Shown: positions 56,809-64,000 of the stretch, in pieces | Layout of the letters: every line of letters starts with the position of its first letter | How positions within the stretch are numbered: position 1 is the stretch's first letter | Source of the DNA: Litorilituus lipolyticus | GTDB lineage: Bacteria > Pseudomonadota > Gammaproteobacteria > Enterobacterales > Alteromonadaceae | Assembly: GCF_006439335.1 (NCBI RefSeq) | Contig: NZ_SAWY01000001.1 | Coordinates: 1-64,000 of the forward strand | Length of the DNA: 64,000 nucleotides | Reading direction: 5' to 3' | Program-made: the position numbers and the translations under genes | The notes under the pieces: model-generated | Database searches by the model: none | What the model saw: only the letters and a program-made list of their open reading frames with translations | Told to the model about the DNA's origin: nothing

Positions 56809-57163
56809 GAAGACTTCCTAGTAAAATCGCTTTTTATCAAAAATTATTATATGAATTATATTTTTCGAACAAACTATTGCTCTATCGCCAATTAATTGGC
56901 AATAACAGTCGCACCGTTGAAATACATAATAGCTCATCAAACTTAAGCAAAGATTATTCCAAATCACTTACTTATGAATAAGATAATACCAAATTCAAGT
57001 CAGATGTCTTGCATTATTATGACAATAAAAATGTGATTGCTCAAAAGAAAAAACTCGCCGCAACTATCTAATATAGTTAACGACGAGTTTTAGTTTTTCT
57101 TTAATTTACTTATGGTTAAATTAGTCGCTTACTGATACTACTAATTTCGATTGACCAATAATC
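56809..57163. promoter_or_regulatory. Region between asd and fimV with asd terminator
   Basis: About 355 bp without a gene. It holds the asd terminator (57050-57091) and the leftward fimV promoter region; no operator was recognised. Confidence 0.4.
57050..57091 (-). terminator. Terminator of asd
   Basis: Outer stem AAAACTCG (57050-57057) / CGAGTTTT (57084-57091) with an inner AACTAT (57062-57067) / ATAGTT (57073-57078) stem. On the minus strand it is followed by six T. Confidence 0.8.
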
Positions 57164-58183
57164 TTAAATTAGGTGTTCTTTAATTAACAGTTCTGCAATT
57201 TGAATACTATTTGTTGCCGCACCTTTGCGGACATTATCAGCCACAATCCACATATTAATGCCGTTATTATGACTTATATCTTCACGGATACGACCAACAT
57301 AAGTTTCATCTTTACCACTTGCATCACCAATTTGCGTTGGGAAGTCTTCATCATTAGGACATACAACAAGGCCAGGTGATTGTGCTAATAACTCTTTTAC
57401 TTCTTCAGCAGAAATTGGTGCATTAGTTTCAATGTGTAATGCTTCACCGTGACCATAAAATACTGGAACACGCACTGCAGTAGGATTAACTAGTACATTG
57501 TCATCACCTAAAATCTTTTTAGTTTCCCACACCATTTTCATTTCTTCTTTGGTGTAGCCATTATCTAAAAAAACATCAATTTGTGGAATAACGTTAAAGG
57601 CAATTTGACGACTAAAGTTTTTACTCTCAACCGGCTTACCACTTAGCAAATCAGCAGTTTGTTTAGCTAATTCATCCATAGCTTCTTTGCCACCACCAGA
57701 AACTGACTGATAAGTACTTACATTAACTCTACTGATACCCACTGCATCATGAATGGGTTTAAGTGCTACTAACATTTGAATCGTTGAGCAGTTAGGGTTA
57801 GCAATAATATTTCGATTGCGATATTCAGCTAAAGCGTGTGGGTTCACTTCTGGAACAATTAAAGGGATATCAGCTTCGTATCTAAATTCAGAGGTATTAT
57901 CAATAACAATACAGCCAGCATCACCAGCCATAGGAGCATATTTAGCCGATGTAGCACCGCCTGCTGAGAAAAATCCAATTTGCGCTTGGCTCCAATCAAA
58001 GTGATCAGCGTCAAGTACTTCAATGCTTTCACCATTAAACTCAATAAATTCACCAGCTGAACGAGCACTAGCTAATGGATATAATTTATTAATTGGGAAA
58101 TCTCTTTCTTCTAAAATTTCCATAATGGTTTTGCCAACTAGCCCTGTTGCGCCAAGTATGCATACATCAAATTTTTGTGCCAT
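57164..58183 (-). CDS. asd: Aspartate-semialdehyde dehydrogenase
   Basis: 339 residues. NADP-binding start ILGATGLVGKTIMEIL, catalytic Cys132 in IIANPNCSTIQML, and a His region in FYGHGEALHIETN. It reduces aspartyl phosphate in the synthesis of Lys, Thr, Met and diaminopimelate. In E. coli this site holds the asd paralogue usg; the complete catalytic residues here support a functional Asd. It starts 14 bp after pdxB, so they are probably co-transcribed. Confidence 0.94.
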   Translation of the reverse strand: MAQKFDVCILGATGLVGKTIMEILEERDFPINKLYPLASARSAGEFIEFNGESIEVLDADHFDWSQAQIGFFSAGGATSAKYAPMAGDAGCIVIDNTSEFRYEADIPLIVPEVNPHALAEYRNRNIIANPNCSTIQMLVALKPIHDAVGISRVNVSTYQSVSGGGKEAMDELAKQTADLLSGKPVESKNFSRQIAFNVIPQIDVFLDNGYTKEEMKMVWETKKILGDDNVLVNPTAVRVPVFYGHGEALHIETNAPISAEEVKELLAQSPGLVVCPNDEDFPTQIGDASGKDETYVGRIREDISHNNGINMWIVADNVRKGAATNSIQIAELLIKEHLI

Positions 58184-58197
58184 GATCCTCTCTCTTT

Positions 58198-59337
58198 TTA
58201 GTTGGACGTTTTTGTAAAGCCTAAACGATGTGGCACATCGCTATAGGCATTTGGAGACAAGGTGACACTTACCGAAGAAAACTCCCTACGAGCGGGGTAT
58301 GTTTTTCTAATGGTATCGAAACCTTGTTCAGATAATTGTTGACGAAAAATAGCATCATCTCGCCTGACATCGTAAACCATTTTAACTATCTGGTTTAGTA
58401 CTATTTGATCAAATTGTTGCGTTATTTCAATAGATGAAATATTTGCCGCAGGTAAAAAATCATTTAACTGAAATTTTTGTGCTATTTTTAGCTCATTACA
58501 TAATGCCTGATAGAGCATTTCACTGCCACGAGCTTTTCCTTCTAAGCTATAACCAGCAATATGTGCCGTGGCTATTTCAGTATAAGGGATCAGGGCTTGT
58601 AAAACATTAGGCTCACCTTCCCAAACGTCCAGTACAAGCTTTACACCATGCCCTTGCTCTTTTAAACGAAGTAAAGCGTGATTATCAATCACCTCTCCGC
58701 GACAAGCGCTAATCAGAATTTGTTCAGGTCGAAGGTTTAATAAACGTTGCTGATCAAGTAATTTAACTGTGCGATGTTCACCTGTCACCGTTTTAGGTAC
58801 ATGTATTGAGATGACATCACAGGCTAACACTTCCTCTAACGGATAATACTGACGAGTATCATTACTTCCCTGCTTTTGCTTAGCCTCAAGTATAGGATCA
58901 CATAGTTTAAAATGAATATTTAATGCCGATAACTTTTCCGCAAGCCGAGTGCCAGTATTTCCAGCCCCGACAATGCCAACAGTTAATGTTGATAAATTAA
59001 TTAAATACCGCTCTGCTAGGACGACTAAAGCACTTAATACGTACTCTGCTACAGAAATTGCATTACAGCCCGGAGCTGAATGAAATGAAATGCTCTGCTG
59101 CTTTAAATATTCTTGATCAATATGATCAGTTCCAATGGTCGCCGTACCAACAAACTTTAATTGCGGTGCTTGCTTCAATAACGCTTCATTAACTTGAGTT
59201 ATTGAGCGCACTAACAAGACATCTGCATTCTTGATGTCTTGTGCTTGCAATTCACGTCCTGAAAAGGGGTAAAGGTTTCCTAATTCGCTAAAAAACTCAT
59301 GCGCAAAAGGCATATTCTCATCGTAAAAAATATTCAT
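58198..59337 (-). CDS. pdxB: Erythronate-4-phosphate dehydrogenase
   Basis: 379-residue D-2-hydroxyacid dehydrogenase. GCNAISVAEYVLSAL, Rossmann motif VGIVGAGNTGTRLAEKL, catalytic Arg in SACRGEVID, and the His-lid region ATAHIAGYSLEGKARG. It is the second enzyme of pyridoxal phosphate synthesis. ATG 59337 (MNIFYDENMP) is the start; two preceding codons open by TTG are rejected. Followed by asd. Confidence 0.95.
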   Translation of the reverse strand: MNIFYDENMPFAHEFFSELGNLYPFSGRELQAQDIKNADVLLVRSITQVNEALLKQAPQLKFVGTATIGTDHIDQEYLKQQSISFHSAPGCNAISVAEYVLSALVVLAERYLINLSTLTVGIVGAGNTGTRLAEKLSALNIHFKLCDPILEAKQKQGSNDTRQYYPLEEVLACDVISIHVPKTVTGEHRTVKLLDQQRLLNLRPEQILISACRGEVIDNHALLRLKEQGHGVKLVLDVWEGEPNVLQALIPYTEIATAHIAGYSLEGKARGSEMLYQALCNELKIAQKFQLNDFLPAANISSIEITQQFDQIVLNQIVKMVYDVRRDDAIFRQQLSEQGFDTIRKTYPARREFSSVSVTLSPNAYSDVPHRLGFTKTSN

Positions 59338-59402
59338 TATCAATTATTAATGTTTAATTTTGCTTCATTATACCTAAATGACATAAAAGGTCTGTTTTTA
59401 GA

Positions 59403-59446
59403 TAAAAAAAATCCTGATGATTAGTAAACACTAATCATCAGGATTT
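59403..59446 (-). terminator. Terminator of fabB
   Basis: 17-bp perfect stem AAATCCTGATGATTAGT (59409-59425) with its complement (59430-59446) and AAAC loop, followed on the minus strand by a T-run. Lies between fabB and pdxB. Confidence 0.88.
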
Positions 59447-59466
59447 ACTAATCAGCTAAAAGTATT

Positions 59467-60678
59467 CTATTTATACTTTTTCATTACTAAGGTAGCGTTT
59501 GTGCCACCAAAGCCAAAACTGTTTGACATGATAAGGTCAAGTTTAGTGTCACGTTTTTCAGTTACAATATCTAAACCTTTTGCTTGCTCATCTAAATTAT
59601 CAACATTGATTGAAGGAGCAACAAAATCATTTTCCATCATTAAGATAGAGTAAATAGCTTCATGTACACCAGCAGCACCTAATGCATGACCAGACATTGC
59701 TTTTGTAGCACTAATTGCAGGCGAGTCTTCACCAAACAATTCTTGAATTGCACCAAGCTCTTTAACATCACCAACGGGCGTAGATGTACCATGCGTATTT
59801 AAGTAGTCAATTTTACCTTCAACACCTTCCATTGCTTGTTGCATGCAACGAACAGCACCTTCGCCACTTGGAGCAACCATATCGTAACCGTCAGATGTAG
59901 CACCATAGCCGACAATCTCAGCATAAATATGTGCACCACGTGCTAAAGCATGTTCAAGTTCTTCAACAACAACCATACCGCCACCACCAGAAATAACAAA
60001 ACCATCTCTGTCAGCATCATAAGTACGTGAAGCAATTTCAGGGTTGTCATTATATTTTGAAGATAATGCCCCCATGCCATCAAACATCATAGCTAATGAC
60101 CAATCAACCTCTTCACCACCACCAGCAAATACAACATCTTGTTTGCCTAATTGAATAAGCTCCATTGCATGACCAATACAGTGAGCACTGGTTGCACAGG
60201 CTGAACTAATTGAATAGTTAACACCTTTAATTTCAAATGGTGTTGCTAAACAAGCTGAACAAGTACTACCCATTGTTTTCGGTACGGCATATGGACCAAC
60301 ACGTCGGATACCACGGTTTCTTAGCGTATCTGTAGAAGCAACAATATTGGCTGAAGATGCGCCACCAGAGCCAGCAACAATACCTGTACGGTAGTTAGAA
60401 ACTTGCTCTTTAGTTAACTTTGAATCGGCAATAGCTTGATCCATTGCGATGTATGCATAACCTGCGGCATCCCCCATGAAACGTAATGCTTTACGATCAA
60501 TATGATCTTTAGTTTCTAAAGCGGGCTTTCCCCAAACTTGGCTGCGAAGCCCTTGTTCAGCAAAGCTTTCTGAACGAGTTATACCAGACTTTCCTGCTTT
60601 TAATGAGGCTAAAACCTCATCGGCATTGTTACCTATACTTGATACAATACCAATACCTGTAATCACTACACGTTTCAT
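59467..60678 (-). CDS. fabB: Beta-ketoacyl-ACP synthase I
   Basis: 403-residue condensing enzyme of fatty acid synthesis, required for unsaturated fatty acids. Catalytic Cys161 in [15 protein letters not shown], His in [11 protein letters not shown] and in [14 protein letters not shown]. Length is one close to enteric FabB. FadR-like and FabR-like sites lie before it. Next to the divergent mnmC as in enterics. Confidence 0.97.
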   Translation of the reverse strand: MKRVVITGIGIVSSIGNNADEVLASLKAGKSGITRSESFAEQGLRSQVWGKPALETKDHIDRKALRFMGDAAGYAYIAMDQAIADSKLTKEQVSNYRTGIVAGSGGASSANIVASTDTLRNRGIRRVGPYAVPKTMGSTCSACLATPFEIKGVNYSISSACATSAHCIGHAMELIQLGKQDVVFAGGGEEVDWSLAMMFDGMGALSSKYNDNPEIASRTYDADRDGFVISGGGGMVVVEELEHALARGAHIYAEIVGYGATSDGYDMVAPSGEGAVRCMQQAMEGVEGKIDYLNTHGTSTPVGDVKELGAIQELFGEDSPAISATKAMSGHALGAAGVHEAIYSILMMENDFVAPSINVDNLDEQAKGLDIVTEKRDTKLDLIMSNSFGFGGTNATLVMKKYK

Positions 60679-60712
60679 TTAATCAACCATCTATCATTTT
60701 AAAATCTGCTGT

Positions 60713-60777
60713 ATTATACAAACATAATCCCATCAACTGGTATTACGAGTACAACATCCAGCGTACACTTGTACACA
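60713..60777 (-). promoter_or_regulatory. fabB promoter with FadR-like and FabR-like sites
   Basis: Minus-strand TATAAT at 60713-60718 is the -10, about 35 bp from the ATG at 60678. No good -35 is seen there; in its place lies AACTGGTATTACGAGTA (60735-60751), a FadR-like site (12 of 14 defined positions). Further upstream AGCGTACA-CT-TGTACACA (60760-60777) resembles the FabR consensus AGCGTACA-NN-TGTACGCT. Known: FadR activates and FabR represses fabB in enterics. Binding is inferred. Confidence 0.6.
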
Positions 60778-60896
60778 ATATTAAGCTATAACCAAAAATA
60801 TATCTATGCTCTTTTGACTAATATCAAACAGCTAATGCAAAATATCTCTGATCGCGATCAATATATAGCGTAAAATAACCAACATTAAATCATTGA

Positions 60897-63005
60897 ATGA
60901 TATTTTTATTGGTAAATATTTTGTCTACTGAAAACTCAAAAATAACTGATACAACAGCAGATTTAAAAAGCGCTCTCACTTTCAAAAAAGATGGTGCTCC
61001 ATTTTGTACTCGCTTTAACGACATTTACTTTGATACTGAGTCAGGTTATCAACAAAGCGATGATATTTTCATTTGCGGCAATAATATTAAACAACGATTT
61101 ATCGAGGCAAAATCAACGGTAACTATAGCTGAAACCGGTTTTGGTACAGGGCTAAATTTTTTATTGACCTTACAAGCGTACCAAAAAGCAAAAAGTGAAT
61201 GCTCACATGATCTAGCTCCCATGCATTTTGTGAGTGTAGAAAAATACCCTCTCAATAAAGAGCAATTATCTCAATCACTTAAGGCTTTGCCAGAATTAGC
61301 ACCCTATGCAACATTACTCACTGAACAATACCTAAGCGAAAAAAACACAACTAAAGAGCAAGTATTTGAAGCAAGCTTTTTAAATAATAAAGTCAGATTA
61401 ACCGTTATATTTGATGATGCCAGTCAGGGTTTAAAACAACTATCCGTCGCAAAAAAGCCAAAAGATAATTCAAAGCTAACTTGTGATTTGGTTGATATAT
61501 GGTATCTCGATGGTTTCTCTCCAGCTAAAAACCCTGATATGTGGAGCGCAGAGCTTTTTCAGCAAATAGCTAGGTTAAGTCAAGAGCAAGCATCACTTAC
61601 CACCTTCACTGTGGCAGGCTTTGTTAAAAGAGCACTACAAGATATTGGTTTTAGATTAGAGAAACTTCCATCAAAAGGAAAAAAGAAAGAGATTTTACGG
61701 GGCACCTTTCACCGAGTTAACCCCAATAAAGGCTATCAACATCGGCCGAAAATCACAAAGCCTCAACATGTCAGCATCATAGGCGGCGGGATTGCTTCAG
61801 CATGTATTGCATATAAATTAGCAACTCAGGGCGTAAAAATTACTTTATATTGTAAAGATGATGCAATTGCTCAAGGTGGCTCGAGTAATGCTATTGGTGC
61901 TTTATATCCTTTATTACACCAATCGCAAGATGATATAAGTTCATTTTATCAAGCAGCATTTTGGCGTGCTAAACATTTTTACAATGACATTTATCAGCAA
62001 GGTTTTCAGTTCGATCATCAATGGTGTGGCTTGCTTGAGCTATCTTATAAGGACTCTTTAACGCAACGACAAAACAAATTTGAACAATTAGCGGCATGGC
62101 CTAAAGAGCTTATTCAGAGTGTTAATGCTTCTCAGGCAACTGAGATAGCTGGCATACCTTTGCAATATGGCGGACTGTTTATGCCAAATGCTGGCTGGGC
62201 TGCTCCCCAGCAGCTTGTTCAACAAGTTTTAAAAGCGGCTCAAGAAACGGGCAGATTAAAAATCAAGACCAACACACATATCAAAAAAATTGCACCTATG
62301 ACACATTCTGCTGCATCCAACAAAGAAGTGAAATGGCAATTAACTTCTAATAAGGGCAACTTCAACGCAAGTATATTGATTATCTGTGGAGGCGCTGAAG
62401 TTATTGATTTAGATTACATTAAGTCATTACCACTATCTGCAACACGTGGACAAGTAACGAGTATGCAAAGTAATGAAATGATATCGCCCCTAAAAAGTGT
62501 ACTATGCCATAAAGGCTATTTAACGCCAAAAAATAACAACATTCATTGTATCGGGGCAACTTTTCAAAAGAACGACACTAACACCCAAGCAAGCAGTAGC
62601 GATGATCAATATAATTTAGCCATGCTTAATAAATGCTTGCCTGATCTTGCTGAGCATATAAATTGGCAAGAACATGATATTAGCTCGAGTAAAGCGAGGC
62701 TTCGCTGCATGTCTCAAGATCACATGCCTTTAGTGGGTGCTATGCCCGATATATCAGCACATATCGAAACTTATGCTCATTTAGCCAAAGATAAAAACTG
62801 GCGATACACAGAGCCTGCTCCCGTTGAGAGTAACTTATATATGGCTCTTGGACTAGGTGCTCGAGGGCTTTGCTCTGCACCTCTGGCTGCTGATATTATT
62901 GCGGCAGATATATGTAATACACCTTACCCAGTCAATAGTGAAATGTTATTTAATTTAAGCCCTAATCGCTTCATTATCAGAGACATTATAAAAAGAAAGC
63001 TATAG
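60897..63005 (+). CDS. mnmC: Bifunctional tRNA 5-methylaminomethyl-2-thiouridine synthesis protein MnmC
   Basis: 702 residues. N-terminal methyltransferase MnmC2/MnmD domain (about 1-275) with the SAM motif [11 protein letters not shown] (78-88), and FWVV-type [15 protein letters not shown]. The C-terminal MnmC1 oxidoreductase part (about 290-702) has the FAD motif [17 protein letters not shown] and [12 protein letters not shown]. It finishes the mnm5s2U wobble modification. Starts with ATG 60897 (60891-60900 region), diverging from fabB. Family-typical fusion and length. Confidence 0.96.
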   Translation: MIFLLVNILSTENSKITDTTADLKSALTFKKDGAPFCTRFNDIYFDTESGYQQSDDIFICGNNIKQRFIEAKSTVTIAETGFGTGLNFLLTLQAYQKAKSECSHDLAPMHFVSVEKYPLNKEQLSQSLKALPELAPYATLLTEQYLSEKNTTKEQVFEASFLNNKVRLTVIFDDASQGLKQLSVAKKPKDNSKLTCDLVDIWYLDGFSPAKNPDMWSAELFQQIARLSQEQASLTTFTVAGFVKRALQDIGFRLEKLPSKGKKKEILRGTFHRVNPNKGYQHRPKITKPQHVSIIGGGIASACIAYKLATQGVKITLYCKDDAIAQGGSSNAIGALYPLLHQSQDDISSFYQAAFWRAKHFYNDIYQQGFQFDHQWCGLLELSYKDSLTQRQNKFEQLAAWPKELIQSVNASQATEIAGIPLQYGGLFMPNAGWAAPQQLVQQVLKAAQETGRLKIKTNTHIKKIAPMTHSAASNKEVKWQLTSNKGNFNASILIICGGAEVIDLDYIKSLPLSATRGQVTSMQSNEMISPLKSVLCHKGYLTPKNNNIHCIGATFQKNDTNTQASSSDDQYNLAMLNKCLPDLAEHINWQEHDISSSKARLRCMSQDHMPLVGAMPDISAHIETYAHLAKDKNWRYTEPAPVESNLYMALGLGARGLCSAPLAADIIAADICNTPYPVNSEMLFNLSPNRFIIRDIIKRKL

Positions 63006-63144
63006 TAATATAGCTTTATATATCATCTTCCTAATTTATATGAATATATTCTGATAGATTCGCATTAATTTGCGCCATATCAATAATTTATCAACTGTTA
63101 TTATTTATTGTTCGCCTAGGATAATAGACAGGATGATTTTCATA

Positions 63145-63960
63145 ATGAAAACTAAGCTAATACAGTTATTAATACTTCTTTTTGTTTCAACAGCATGGAG
63201 TGCTCAAGGACAACAATTAAATGTATCTGAGTCCATTAACAAAGCTGGACTACAACGAATGCTCTCTCAACGTATGGCAAAAAACTATATTCTTGTCAGT
63301 CAGGATATTGGTACTGAAGCTGCCAGAAATGAACTTGATGAAAGTGCTGCAATATTCGAAGAAAACATTTTCCACTTAAATGCATCTATTAAAGATAACA
63401 AATCTAAGCAAGCACTAAAAAAACTAAAAAACAACTGGTATGCATTTCGCTCATTTGCACTATCAAAAGCAGATAAAGAAAAGACAGAACAAATAGTAAA
63501 ACGCAGTACCGAGCTACTGAAATCTGCCCATGCATTAGTGCTTAGCATAGAATATACATCGCGTGCCAACAGTGATCATTTAGTCAACCTATCGGGTAGA
63601 CAGCGCATGCTTTCACAGCGTTTAGCCATGCTTTATTATGCGAGCAACTCTGGCTATAAAGAAAAAATTTATAAACAAGAAATGCACAAAACAGCAAGGC
63701 AATTTACCCAAGCTTTAGATAAATTAATTGCAGCTAGAGAAAACACACCTCAAATTAATGAAGCATTAGATGAAGTAGCAAATCAATGGCGTTTCTACCA
63801 AACTAAATTTGATGGCACTAATGAAGGTAACTTTTCACCAAAAACCATCAAAGTTGTTACTGAGTCTTTATTAAAAGAAATGAACAGCATTACAAAGATG
63901 TATGAAGTGCAAAGTACAAAAGAAAATAACTATGCATCTTGGATAAAGCCAGCTAACTAA
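63145..63960 (+). CDS. Secreted protein with two PilJ-type N-terminal domains
   Basis: 271 residues with a signal peptide (about 1-21, WSAQG). Two related segments, INKAGLQRMLSQRMAKNYIL and VNLSGRQRMLSQRLAMLYYA, are copies of the PilJ/type IV pili chemotaxis-transducer N-terminal domain (PF13675 type); the rest is helical. No membrane helix or signalling domain follows, so it is a stand-alone periplasmic form, perhaps a nitrate/nitrite- or ligand-sensing module. ATG 63145 is favoured; ATG 63133 and a TTG at 63070 are alternatives. Confidence 0.82.
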   Translation: MKTKLIQLLILLFVSTAWSAQGQQLNVSESINKAGLQRMLSQRMAKNYILVSQDIGTEAARNELDESAAIFEENIFHLNASIKDNKSKQALKKLKNNWYAFRSFALSKADKEKTEQIVKRSTELLKSAHALVLSIEYTSRANSDHLVNLSGRQRMLSQRLAMLYYASNSGYKEKIYKQEMHKTARQFTQALDKLIAARENTPQINEALDEVANQWRFYQTKFDGTNEGNFSPKTIKVVTESLLKEMNSITKMYEVQSTKENNYASWIKPAN

Positions 63961-64000
63961 CCTGAGCTCGGCTTAATAAATAATTATCTAGCAGCTATTT

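Overview
The window is AT-rich chromosomal DNA from a marine gammaproteobacterium of the order Alteromonadales, most likely a Colwellia/Thalassotalea-type organism (Colwelliaceae). This rests on the gene orders (psp-ycjXF near tyrR, tig-clpPX-lon-hupB-ppiD, fabB-pdxB-asd-fimV-truA-accD-folC-dedD-cvpA-purF), the 'second' Ton system with a DUF3450 protein and a long ExbB-like protein, and AT-rich coding. I see no prophage, insertion sequence or CRISPR array; almost everything is core genome.

Layout. (1) 1-234: start of a secreted EGKCG-repeat peptide precursor (HvfA/bufferin-like RiPP metallophore), cut by the window edge. (2) 421-5388: six-gene Ton-energising operon (DUF3450, TtpC-like, ExbB, ExbD, TonB, TPR protein). 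(3) 5855-10051: secreted unknown protein, SAM methyltransferase, TonB-dependent receptor. (4) 10703-13883: priC, ComFB-like protein, an unrecognised TIM-barrel-like Cys protein, the SRP RNA, a DUF3014 protein. (5) 14101-18860: phenylalanine/tyrosine catabolism, phhA-phhB-tyrR-fahA-maiA, with TyrR boxes before phhA and tyrR. (6) 19126-30054: envelope-stress psp genes with ycjX/ycjF, divergent pspF, and sapABCDF starting inside the end of pspF. (7) 30170-38872: protein quality control, tig, clpP, clpX, lon, hupB, ppiD, with a heat-shock-type promoter before lon. (8) 39271-39693: tRNA cluster Pro-Arg-His-Pro. (9) 39994-46720: folD, cysS, ppiB, lpxH, a periplasmic binding protein, miaE, a small unknown protein, a Yip1 protein. 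(10) 46830-60678: purF, cvpA, dedD, folC, accD, truA, fimV, asd, pdxB, fabB, all leftward. (11) 60897-63960: mnmC and a PilJ-domain secreted protein.

How genes work together. The Ton operon would energise outer-membrane receptors such as the one at 7442-10051. PhhA with its cofactor-recycling partner PhhB makes tyrosine, and FahA and MaiA finish the homogentisate pathway (the middle enzymes are outside the window); TyrR lacks the sigma-54 contact loop and probably acts as a sigma-70 repressor/regulator. PspF keeps that loop, as expected for an activator of the psp genes. Trigger factor, ClpXP, Lon and PpiD form a protein-folding and proteolysis block. The fabB promoter carries adjacent FadR-like and FabR-like sites.

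Most interesting for follow-up: the EGKCG peptide at the left edge, the unrecognised Cys protein at 11790-12557, the DNA palindromes before the TonB-dependent receptor, and the nine-copy acidic repeat of FimV. Start codons were re-chosen for many genes by ribosome-binding site and family length; several non-ATG starts (clpP, dedD, hupB, pspB) look real.
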